The position numbers were made by a program, and so were the translations under genes. A stretch of 64,000 nt of DNA. It comes from Paenibacillus sp. FSL R7-0337. Lineage in GTDB: Bacteria > Bacillota > Bacilli > Paenibacillales > Paenibacillaceae. Below the pieces are notes generated by a model that saw only the letters and a program-made list of their open reading frames with translations, was not told the origin of the DNA and searched no databases. The stretch covers positions 3,100,001 to 3,164,000 of the forward strand of contig NZ_CP150218.1 of assembly GCF_037969875.1 (NCBI RefSeq), read 5' to 3'. Below are positions 17,945 through 25,039 of the stretch, one piece after another (position 1 is the stretch's first letter; each line of letters opens with the position of its first letter).

Positions 17945-18943
17945 TTATTTCTCCGCCGGGCGTTCCTCGGGCTGGACAACCAGCGTCTCCCCATAGCCCA
18001 AAGTATGGATACGCTCCTCACCAAGCCCCTGCGCCACCCTAGCCTGCTCCATCCGGTCCAGCGCTTCGCGCGCGGTATCATCGGCTAGCCTGAAGGTTCC
18101 GAAGTGCATCGGTATCATCAGCTCTGCGCCTACATCAAGGAAGGCCTGCACGGCCTCCTCGGGATTCACATGCTGAGAGTTCATGAACCATTCAGGTTCA
18201 TAAGCACCAATCGGCATCAGCGCCACATGCAGCTTGAAGCGTCTGCCGATCTCCTTGAAGCCCGGGAAGAAGCCGCTGTCTCCGGCAAAATAGAGGTTTG
18301 GCGGAAGCAGCTTATGCTGCGCCTTGCCCTCCTCCCCCTCCGGGTGCTTCTGCGGGTCTGACGGCTGAAGCACATAACCGCCCCAGTGCGAGGAATTCGT
18401 ATCGAACGGCGTTCTTCGCGTCCAGTGCTGGGTCGGGACAAACGTCAGCTTGACGGCGCCCAGCGTAATCTCCTGCCACCACTGCATTTCCTGGCAGTTA
18501 GGGAAGCCTTTGCGGAGCATTTTGCGCTTAAGCCCGGCAGGCACCACAATGGTTGTTCCTGCCCGGTACAGCTTGCGGATGGACGCGATATGCAGATGAT
18601 CATAGTGGGAATGGGAGATCAGGATCAGGTCGATGGGCGGGATATCCGCGAGCGGAATGCCCGGCTGACCGATCCGCTTCTCGAAGCCCAGCCGCCGCGC
18701 CCATATCGGGTCAGTGATGATATTAAGCCCTTCGTATTGCAGAAAAAAAGTGGAGTGACCAATCCACGTTATCGTCGTCTCCAGCCGGTTCCCGGCCAAA
18801 TAGTCGAGGCGCGGCGGATGATTCGGCACTTTATAGGTGTAATCCTTCTTTTTCCTGCGGCGGTCCTCACGCCATTGGCGGAATTCCTTAAGCGTTTTAT
18901 CGGTGCTGACATTGTCGATGTTGTTATAACGTATTTTGGCCAT
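17945..18943 (-). CDS. Metallo-beta-lactamase-fold hydrolase (NAPE-PLD/UlaG-like)
   Basis: 332 residues. The metal site HSHYDHLH lies at about 110, preceded by the early motif TTITWIGHSTFFLQYEGLNI and DPIWARR, and followed by FVPTQHWTRR, FAGDSGF and MPMHFGTF, the order expected for beta-lactamase-fold hydrolases of the NAPE-PLD/UlaG group. No signal peptide. The substrate is unknown; bacterial members are assigned to phospholipid-like or lactone substrates, and nothing nearby narrows this. ATG 18943 (AAGGAG upstream) is preferred over GTG 18955, which would overlap the ribosome site. A good promoter is at 19009-19037. Confidence 0.82.
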   Translation of the reverse strand: MAKIRYNNIDNVSTDKTLKEFRQWREDRRRKKKDYTYKVPNHPPRLDYLAGNRLETTITWIGHSTFFLQYEGLNIITDPIWARRLGFEKRIGQPGIPLADIPPIDLILISHSHYDHLHIASIRKLYRAGTTIVVPAGLKRKMLRKGFPNCQEMQWWQEITLGAVKLTFVPTQHWTRRTPFDTNSSHWGGYVLQPSDPQKHPEGEEGKAQHKLLPPNLYFAGDSGFFPGFKEIGRRFKLHVALMPIGAYEPEWFMNSQHVNPEEAVQAFLDVGAELMIPMHFGTFRLADDTAREALDRMEQARVAQGLGEERIHTLGYGETLVVQPEERPAEK

Positions 18944-19008
18944 ACCAAGAACCACTCCTTATAGCAGATTTGCCGTTTCTGTTGACTGGCGGCAAACCAC
19001 ATATCTTA

Positions 19009-19037
19009 ACTATAGGGTTCCGCAGAATCATTTGCAA
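19009..19037 (-). promoter_or_regulatory. SigA-type promoter of the metallo-hydrolase gene
   Basis: Minus strand TTGCAA (19032-19037), 17 nt, TATAGT (19009-19014). Start codon is about 60 nt downstream. Confidence 0.65.
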
Positions 19038-19160
19038 AATTACAGGGCCCTGAAGAACGCTCACTACAAATTGTACCCAAATGGCTGGGCGGGAAACGTC
19101 CGGGCCTCTTTTGTCAGGGATGATGCGGATCTAGCGGGCGGTATGAGGAAGGATGAAATC

Positions 19161-19227
19161 CTGCACGAATTGCAACATTCCCTCAACAACCCGATTATTC
19201 AAGAAGTCAAAATTGCAAAATATGCAA
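19161..19227. repeat. Pair of 15-bp palindromes (half-size relative of the intergenic element)
   Basis: CTGCACGAATTGCAA (19161-19175) and TTGCAAAATATGCAA (19213-19227) have the same NTGYA-N5-TRCAN form as the four-palindrome elements at 24.8, 36.9 and 57.2 kb, with 52-bp spacing instead of 51. The rest of the 430-bp gap between 18944 and 19372 contains only the two promoters listed. Confidence 0.5.
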
Positions 19228-19292
19228 CACTTCCCGTTTGGGTTGCTAATTCAATAATATTTAAAATTTTGCGGGTCCGCGTCTCCGCCCCT

Positions 19293-19322
19293 TTGTATTC
19301 ACCTGCTCAAATGAGGTAAAAT
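19293..19322 (+). promoter_or_regulatory. Candidate SigA-type promoter of the CvfC-like gene
   Basis: TTGTAT (19293-19298), 18 nt, TAAAAT (19317-19322), 50 bp before the ATG at 19373. Confidence 0.5.
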
Positions 19323-19372
19323 GCGGGTAACGCAGGACGGAACTTATGCCATTTAACCCAAGGAGCTGACAT

Positions 19373-20506
19373 ATGAAGATTACATTTATTGAACCGACAC
19401 CGAGTCCAAATACCATGAAGCTTCATCTGGACGAAAGCCTTGCCCCCGGTATCCGCCGGACCTACACCCCGGAGTCCCGGCGCTCCGCCCCTTCCTGGGC
19501 GCAGGAGATGCTGGAGATTCCGGGCGTCACCAGTATTTATCATGCCGCTGACTTCGCTGCGCTGGAGCGCAAGGGCAGTGCCGACTGGGCAGCGATTCTG
19601 CGCGAGGTCCAGAACCGCTTCGGGGCGGACGGCCTCAGCGCAGAGTACAGTCTCGGCGATGAGAATGACGGTACCCACTACGGGGAGTCCCAGGTCTTCG
19701 TGCAGATGTTCCGCGGCATCCCGATTCAGATCCGCGTCAAGACCGGCGCGAAGGAGGAGCGCATCGCCCTCTCCAGCCGCTTCACCCAGGCGGTGACCGA
19801 TGTGGCCAGCGCCGTGATGATCAAAGAGCGCAAGCTCAGCGATTACGGCGTGCGCTACGGCGAGCCGCCGGAGATTGCCCGTGAGGTCGAGCAGGAGCTG
19901 GAGGCGGCGTATCCGCAGGAACGCCTCGACTCCCTCGTGCAGCAGGCCATCGCGCACGGGGCTGCCGGCGAGTTCGTCGAGCAGCGGCACAAGAAAGAGC
20001 AGGCCGAGCTGCTGCGAGACCTGCAGGATGCGGATTGGCGCGTGCGCTACGCCGCGCTGGAGGATCTGGCGCCGGGCGAGCAGCTCCTGCCGGAGCTGCG
20101 GGCAGCGCTGCACGACCCCAAGCTGCAGATTCGCAGATTGGCTGTCGTGTACCTGGGCGACATCCGCACGCCAGGTGCGATGGAGCTGCTCTATGAGGCG
20201 ATGAAGGACAGCGCCCCGGCCGTGCGGCGCACAGCCGGGGACACGCTCTCCGACATCGGCGACCCGGCGGCGACGCCGGTGATGACGGCGTCGCTGAGTG
20301 ATGCCAGCAAGCTGGTGCGCTGGCGGGCGGCACGCTTCCTCTACGAAGTCGGGACCGCTGAGGCCCAGAACGCGCTTAGCGTTGCTGCCGAAGACCCCGA
20401 ATTCGAGGTCGGGCTTCAGGCCAAGATGGCGCTGGAACGGATTCTGTCCGGCGAAGAGGCGGCGGGCACCGTCTGGCAGCAGATGTCAGAGCGCCGGCGG
20501 AGCTGA
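19373..20506 (+). CDS. CvfC-like protein: NifU N-terminal domain plus HEAT repeats
   Basis: 377 residues. The N-terminal part (about 1-90) has IEPTPSPNTMKLHLD and WAQEMLEIPGVTSIYHAADF, which is the NifU/Nfu N-terminal scaffold-type domain. It lacks the Cys-x-x-Cys of true Nfu proteins. The C-terminal part (about 205-360) has repeated alpha-helical units of HEAT type (DADWRVRYAALEDLAPGEQL, DPKLQIRRLAVVYLGDIRTP, SAPAVRRTAGDTLSDIGDPA, DASKLVRWRAARFLYEVGT). This combination matches the conserved virulence factor C family of staphylococci and relatives. Its biochemical role is unclear. Strongly GC-rich compared with neighbours. AAGGAG lies 9 nt before the ATG. Confidence 0.8.
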   Translation: MKITFIEPTPSPNTMKLHLDESLAPGIRRTYTPESRRSAPSWAQEMLEIPGVTSIYHAADFAALERKGSADWAAILREVQNRFGADGLSAEYSLGDENDGTHYGESQVFVQMFRGIPIQIRVKTGAKEERIALSSRFTQAVTDVASAVMIKERKLSDYGVRYGEPPEIAREVEQELEAAYPQERLDSLVQQAIAHGAAGEFVEQRHKKEQAELLRDLQDADWRVRYAALEDLAPGEQLLPELRAALHDPKLQIRRLAVVYLGDIRTPGAMELLYEAMKDSAPAVRRTAGDTLSDIGDPAATPVMTASLSDASKLVRWRAARFLYEVGTAEAQNALSVAAEDPEFEVGLQAKMALERILSGEEAAGTVWQQMSERRRS

Positions 20507-20529
20507 CGTGAACCTGCCGTATTTTGTCA

Positions 20530-20558
20530 TTGCCTGAGAAGCCGGTATGCATTATACT
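20530..20558 (+). promoter_or_regulatory. SigA promoter of the lysine riboswitch-lysP transcript
   Basis: TTGCCT (20530-20535), exactly 17 nt, TATACT (20553-20558). It begins 24 bp after the stop of the CvfC-like gene, and the leader would be about 405 nt long. Confidence 0.75.
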
Positions 20559-20604
20559 GATTCCTGTTGTTCATATCGTTCAAAGATAGCCTCATCATAC
20601 CTAG

Positions 20605-20877
20605 GATGAGGTAGAGGTCGCGGATAAGAAGAGTAAGCGCGTGGAGATGCCTAAGAGCCATCGTTGATACGCGCCCAAAGGAATATCCGCCGAAGTCGTA
20701 ACTGCTGCTCTTAGTCCGCAGCTACGATTGGGGCCGTTTGCCGAAAGGCGCGGAACTGTCACTGTGCATACTGCCTGTCAGGAGACTGCGGGAGCTGCAC
20801 CGTGTTGCGCTATCTTAACAGGGAGTATGATGCGGAGCCCATATTGAGGAACCGCAGCGTCCGTCTGCGGTTTTTTT
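20605..20877 (+). promoter_or_regulatory. Lysine riboswitch (L box) with rho-independent terminator
   Basis: The leader shows the conserved L-box blocks in order: GGTAGAGGTCGCGG (20611-20624; family AGAGGTGCG), AAGAGTA (20629-20635), GGAGA, GCCGAAG (20689-20695), CTGTCA and the closing CTATCTTA (20810-20817), which pairs with TGAGGTAG (20607-20614) as P1. The expression platform is a terminator, AACCGCAG (20850-20857) with CTGCGGTT (20865-20872) and seven T. Lysine binding should favour termination. The gene downstream is a lysine-type permease, which fits. Confidence 0.85.
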
Positions 20878-20970
20878 GCGTGCATCACGCCGGGAAGAAG
20901 AACCGGCACATGCAGGCAGCAGCACTCCCCCTGTGAACAGAACCATCAATCTAAAGGGAGTGTCCTATTC

Positions 20971-22458
20971 ATGCAAGAACAGCAGCCTAAACGGCCGGCA
21001 ATACAGGCGGGTAGCGCCAATACACCGGGCCTGCGCAAATCCTTCAAAGCAAGACATCTGACCATGATCGCCCTCGGCGGCTCGATCGGAACCGGACTGT
21101 TCCTCGCCAGCGGCGGGGCCATAGCTTCCTCCGGTCCGGGCGGAGCACTGCTCGCCTACACGGCCGTCGGTATTATGGTCTATTTTCTGATGACCAGCCT
21201 TGGGGAGCTGGCAACCTATCTGCCCGATTCCGGTTCCTTCAGTACCTACGGCACACGGTTCGTCAGCCCCGCCTTCGGCTTCGCGATCGGCTGGAACTTC
21301 TGGTACAACTGGGCGGTGACCATAGCAGCTGAACTGTCAGCAGCCACCGTTATCATTAAGTACTGGTTCCCGGACAGTCCCTCGTTCCTGTGGAGCCTGC
21401 TCTTCCTGGCACTCATGTTCGGCCTGAACTTCCTGTCTGCGCGGGGGTACGGTGAGTCGGAATACTGGTTCGCCATTATCAAAATTGTTACGGTGGTCGT
21501 CTTCCTGACGGTCGGCGTCCTGATGATCTTCGGGATTCTGGGCGGCAAAGCTGTAGGCTTCAGCAACTTTGAGCTTGGAGGCAGCTCCTTCCATGGCGGC
21601 TTCTTCGCCTTCGTCGGGGTCTTCATGGCCGCCGGGTTCTCCTTCCAGGGAACAGAGCTGGTCGGTGTCGCCGCAGGGGAGAGCGAAAATCCGCGCCGCA
21701 ACGTCCCGATCGCGATCCGCCAGGTGTTCTGGCGCATCCTGATCTTCTATATTTTCGCGATAGCCGTCATCGGTATGCTAATTCCTTATACGAATCCCGA
21801 TCTGCTCCGCGGCGGTATTGATGATATCGGCGTCAGCCCGTTCACAATCGTCTTCAACAAAGCAGGGCTGGCGATTGCCGCCTCGGTAATGAATGCCGTA
21901 ATTCTCAGCTCCGTGCTGTCTGCCGGGAACTCAGGGATGTACGCCTCCACCCGTGTCCTGTACGCCATGGCCAAGGATGGAATGGCACCGCGCGCGCTCG
22001 GCAAGCTGAACCGCAGAGGTGTTCCTGTAGGCGCACTGCTCGTGACTACCGCTGTCGGCATGCTTGCCTTCCTAGCCTCCTTCTTCGGAGACGGCGCGGT
22101 GTACAATTGGCTGCTTAACGCTTCTGGAATGTGCGGCTTCATCAACTGGCTCGGGATTGCCGTCTGCCATTACCGTTTCCGCCGGGCCTTCGTGAAGCAG
22201 GGCCATTCCCTGGAGGAGCTGCCTTACCGGGCAAGATGGTTCCCGTTCGGTCCGCTGTTTGCCTTCGCTCTGTGTATGGTAGCCGTATTCGGCCAGAACA
22301 TGGGCGCCTTCACCGGCGCGAAGATCGATTGGTACGGCATTCTGGTCTCCTACGTCAGCGTGCCGCTGTTCCTGCTGATCTGGCTGGGCTATGGCTGGTT
22401 CCGCAAGAGCAGCCTGATCCCGCTGGAGAAGTGTGATCTGAGCACCCACGCTGACTGA
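20971..22458 (+). CDS. lysP: Lysine-specific amino acid permease (LysP-like)
   Basis: 495 residues with about 12 transmembrane helices of the APC superfamily, AAT family. Helix 1 reads HLTMIALGGSIGTGLFLASG and helix 3 follows the conserved SLGELATYLPDSGSFSTYG; FWYNWAVTIAAELSAA and FSFQGTELVGVAAGESENP are also characteristic of LysP. It imports lysine with protons in the known family. The specificity is supported by the lysine riboswitch in its leader. GGGAG lies before ATG 20971. It is monocistronic, ending at hairpins 22477-22516 and 22573-22620. Confidence 0.9.
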   Translation: MQEQQPKRPAIQAGSANTPGLRKSFKARHLTMIALGGSIGTGLFLASGGAIASSGPGGALLAYTAVGIMVYFLMTSLGELATYLPDSGSFSTYGTRFVSPAFGFAIGWNFWYNWAVTIAAELSAATVIIKYWFPDSPSFLWSLLFLALMFGLNFLSARGYGESEYWFAIIKIVTVVVFLTVGVLMIFGILGGKAVGFSNFELGGSSFHGGFFAFVGVFMAAGFSFQGTELVGVAAGESENPRRNVPIAIRQVFWRILIFYIFAIAVIGMLIPYTNPDLLRGGIDDIGVSPFTIVFNKAGLAIAASVMNAVILSSVLSAGNSGMYASTRVLYAMAKDGMAPRALGKLNRRGVPVGALLVTTAVGMLAFLASFFGDGAVYNWLLNASGMCGFINWLGIAVCHYRFRRAFVKQGHSLEELPYRARWFPFGPLFAFALCMVAVFGQNMGAFTGAKIDWYGILVSYVSVPLFLLIWLGYGWFRKSSLIPLEKCDLSTHAD

Positions 22459-22476
22459 TTCCTTGCAACATAAGTG

Positions 22477-22516
22477 GAAACGGCATTGCCGTCCTTTTAA
22501 AGGACGGTACCGTTTC
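22477..22516 (+). other. Hairpin directly after lysP
   Basis: Nested arms GAAACGG/CCGTTTC (22477-22483, 22510-22516) and CCGTCCTTT/AAAGGACGG (22489-22497, 22499-22507). No T tract follows, so it may protect the 3' end rather than terminate. Confidence 0.45.
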
Positions 22517-22572
22517 AGCGAAAAAGATAAGGATAATTATAGCGTGAAGCATATATATTCTTATCTTTCAGC

Positions 22573-22620
22573 AAAAGACCGGTTTTGATCCCGTAGCAGC
22601 GGGCCAAAAACCGGTCTTTT
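22573..22620 (+). terminator. Terminator of the lysP transcript
   Basis: AAAAGACCGGTTTT (22573-22586) and AAAACCGGTCTTTT (22607-22620), 14-bp perfect stem ending in TTTT and then TATATA. Confidence 0.75.
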
Positions 22621-22689
22621 ATATATAGCTAGAACCTTATCAGATTTAAAATAGTGGTGCAGACGCAATCCCCCTTCAAATTACATCTT

Positions 22690-23021
22690 TTTTCCAAGCG
22701 GGCGTTGTTCTTCAGGGGCGTTTGGCTTAGCGTAACGGACTCCATGTCCTTAGAGAAGAAAATAATTACCGGAATTATGTCCCGGAGATTATTACTTATC
22801 TTGAAGTGATTAAGAATAGCTTAGCCGTCGGATTTACCATCCAGGATATTAAATCGATGATCTCCAGGCAGGGAATTTCGAAGGATGAACAAACACGTAT
22901 CATAACGGCTAAAATAGCTGAAATTGAAGACGCACAAAAAAACCTGGAGGCTTCCAAGCAGTCTCTTTACAAGCTTCTAAAGATGGATATTACCTGTGAG
23001 GACGGGTTCGGAAAACACTAA
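22690..23021 (+). pseudogene. Remnant of a MerR-family regulator
   Basis: One frame reads RNGLHVLREENNYRNYVPEI then LEVIKNSLAVGFTIQDIKSM and an EIEDAQKNLEASKQSLYKLL coiled coil. This matches a MerR protein from the end of the helix-turn-helix (usually ..EENGLL..R.ENNYR.Y) to the dimerisation helix. The frame is closed by TAG at 22728-22730 immediately before, where the GV..LQ.LR..-like codons are disturbed, and no start codon precedes the NNYR motif. A GTG at 22806 could start a 71-residue product, but that would lack the DNA-binding domain. I read it as a degraded gene. No effector is inferable. Confidence 0.55.
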
Positions 23022-23110
23022 AACCCCAGAGCTGCTGTGCTCTAGGGAATCGCATAAAAACGCGGGTGCCGGGGGACGCTAACCTGTAATTCCAGCTCAA
23101 GGAGGCCATG

Positions 23111-23428
23111 ATGAAAAAAATATGGACAGTAGCCTTGCTGACGTTAGCCCTAATCCTGAGCAGCCCGTTAAACTCCATCTCCGCTGCACCTGACTATGCC
23201 CATTGGGGAACCATCGCCGTAAAGGAGACGCAGCAGAAATACAACGCCGAGATCATCGATTACAAGCACATCGGCCGGACCCAGATCAGGCCCAAGCTTG
23301 CGGAAGAGAAATTCAAGCTGCTGGTCCGAAGCAAGGCGGGCCGGGAATTCGGCGTAATCGTGATGGTCCGCTTCAACCCTTCAACAAACAAGCTTCAGAC
23401 CATTCAATTTCTGGAGACCAATGCCTGA
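23111..23428 (+). CDS. Secreted DUF3889 protein (YqzG/YhdC-like)
   Basis: About 105 residues. A signal peptide (KKIWTVALLTLALILSSPLN, cleavage near ISA) precedes a domain starting PDYAHWGTIAVKETQQKYNA, then IIDYKHIGR and the end GREFGVIVMVRFNPSTNKLQ. These are the landmarks of DUF3889 as in YqzG of B. subtilis; function unknown. AAGGAGG is 5 nt before the second of two adjacent ATG codons, so the start was set at 23111 rather than 23108. It converges with the transglutaminase gene. Confidence 0.75.
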   Translation: MKKIWTVALLTLALILSSPLNSISAAPDYAHWGTIAVKETQQKYNAEIIDYKHIGRTQIRPKLAEEKFKLLVRSKAGREFGVIVMVRFNPSTNKLQTIQFLETNA

Positions 23429-23468
23429 AGTGCCACCCTGGCTGGTTCGCCGGATAGCTGACACTCTT

Positions 23469-24608
23469 TTATTTCCAGGTCACGTATACCTTAAGATCTC
23501 CTGTATTCTCGAACGGCGAGCTGTTAAAGGCCAGGTTGTTCAGTCCCAGCCCGTAGAGCACCTGCAGATCCTGCCTCAGCAACTTGTCGCTTCCGCGATA
23601 GCGGAACAGCAGCGATTGCTGCCCGGACTCTGCCGCCTGCATCGCAAGCTCCTTGAGCTGTTCCGCCGACGAAACCACCTGATTCTCCTCGTACAGCCAG
23701 TAATTCAGATCCTTCTGCAGCGTCTTGTATGCCTCCACCCCCTGGCCCCCCTGATTGACCAGCTTAGTCAAGGTCTGGGCATAACTGGTGGAGGCCGCCG
23801 GATAGGACTTGGTCCACTTGTGGTCAAGCCGCATCTGGGCATCGGTCCTCATATAATAGAGTGTACTGATTCCGCCCTCCGGACTCGGGTCGGGGTCATC
23901 CCAGGTGGTATCGAGATGATACCATGCCCCGTTCAAGAGCACCAGATTCCAGGCATGCGACTGGGTTACACCGTCTGCGGCCCTGGCCGTCCCTTCCACA
24001 ATTCTGTTCGGAATCCCCGCCCCCAGCAGCAGCTTATAGGTTAGCAGTGTATAGCCCTGGCAGACCGCACTTCCAGTCTGAAGTCCTTCATAAGCGGTAT
24101 ATTTGCGGTGCGAGTGATCATATTCCAGATTCAGCACGACCCAGTCGTGGATCGCTTTTACCTTCTGGTGATTGTTCATGCCCGGTGTTATGATCTGCTG
24201 CAGAATAGCCTTCACCTGCTTATTCACATATGCCGTCTGCTGCAGCGTCTCCCGGTATTCCACCTGAACCGTCACATGAACAGCACGCGTGCTTCCACGG
24301 TAGGAGAAGGCATAGCTGTCAATAATATAATACAGATACGGGTCGCTCCCCATCGCCTGATTAATTGCCGTCTGAATCTCACTCTTCAGCTTGGTGGTCT
24401 TGCCCTGATAAGTGAAGGTGATCGTCTCTCTGCGGTTACTCATTGCACCAGCCAGCTTCTGCATCATTCCTTGTGTGGTCTGCACCACCGCCGAATCCGA
24501 TGCAGCATACGCATGCTCGTATCCCCAGTACGTCGCAGGCGGTAGAGCTGCAAACACAAGCATCAGTCCAACCGCCGTCTTCATCAGCGATCCCTGTCTC
24601 TTCCCCAT
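23469..24608 (-). CDS. Secreted or membrane-anchored transglutaminase-like protein
   Basis: 379 residues. A hydrophobic N-terminus (LMKTAVGLMLVFAALPPATY) serves as signal or anchor. The central transglutaminase core (about 170-265) has the Cys in GSAVCQGYTLLTYKLL, the His in TQSHAWNLVLLNG and the Asp in YHLDTTWDD, the full Cys-His-Asp set. Such bacterial domains act as peptidases or amidases or cross-link wall proteins; the substrate is not predictable. The N-terminal half (about 40-165) and the tail are not recognised. ATG 24608 with AGGAGG about 12 nt upstream is preferred; the open frame continues 22 codons further without a ribosome site. Confidence 0.78.
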   Translation of the reverse strand: MGKRQGSLMKTAVGLMLVFAALPPATYWGYEHAYAASDSAVVQTTQGMMQKLAGAMSNRRETITFTYQGKTTKLKSEIQTAINQAMGSDPYLYYIIDSYAFSYRGSTRAVHVTVQVEYRETLQQTAYVNKQVKAILQQIITPGMNNHQKVKAIHDWVVLNLEYDHSHRKYTAYEGLQTGSAVCQGYTLLTYKLLLGAGIPNRIVEGTARAADGVTQSHAWNLVLLNGAWYHLDTTWDDPDPSPEGGISTLYYMRTDAQMRLDHKWTKSYPAASTSYAQTLTKLVNQGGQGVEAYKTLQKDLNYWLYEENQVVSSAEQLKELAMQAAESGQQSLLFRYRGSDKLLRQDLQVLYGLGLNNLAFNSSPFENTGDLKVYVTWK

Positions 24609-24832
24609 ATGATCCGCGCGCCTCCTGCAATCTATATCATCGGCCATAGCCGTATACTCTATAGTAAATGCCAATAATCCCCTGTTTACAACTCCAACCT
24701 GAAGAATAGGCAGGCGTTCGTGCCTGTACTATCCATTATATCGGCTCTGCCCTCTCCGTGCATAATAAGTAGTTCTCTCCCGCTGCGAGCAGAAGAATAA
24801 TGCATAGAGAATAGAGGTGAACACAGGAATAG

Positions 24833-25011
24833 GTGCATTCTGTACATTTAAAAACAGTGAAAAGGAAGTCTTTCATCTTCTAACTGTAGTTTGTACAACT
24901 AAGTCTGCCCGATTAGGTGAGAACACCGATATAGAGGCATTTTAATTGTATGGAATACAGCTAAACGGATATTCAGCGGTACATCAGACGATTTAGTTGT
25001 ACAGAGTGCAA
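24833..25011. repeat. Four-palindrome intergenic element, copy 1
   Basis: Four 15-bp imperfect palindromes: GTGCATTCTGTACAT (24833), CTGTAGTTTGTACAA (24884), TTGTATGGAATACAG (24946), TTGTACAGAGTGCAA (24997). Start-to-start spacing is 51, 62 and 51 bp, the same as in the copies at 36862 and 57238. It fills most of the gap between 24609 and 25039. No open reading frame or tRNA-like feature is inside. Confidence 0.75.
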
Positions 25012-25039
25012 TTACGCATATCACTTGTCCCTTAGGTGC

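Noticed and set aside
18936..19319. Possible 127-codon gene on the plus strand
   Set aside because: No ribosome site, no family resemblance, and it covers two promoters and the palindrome pair.
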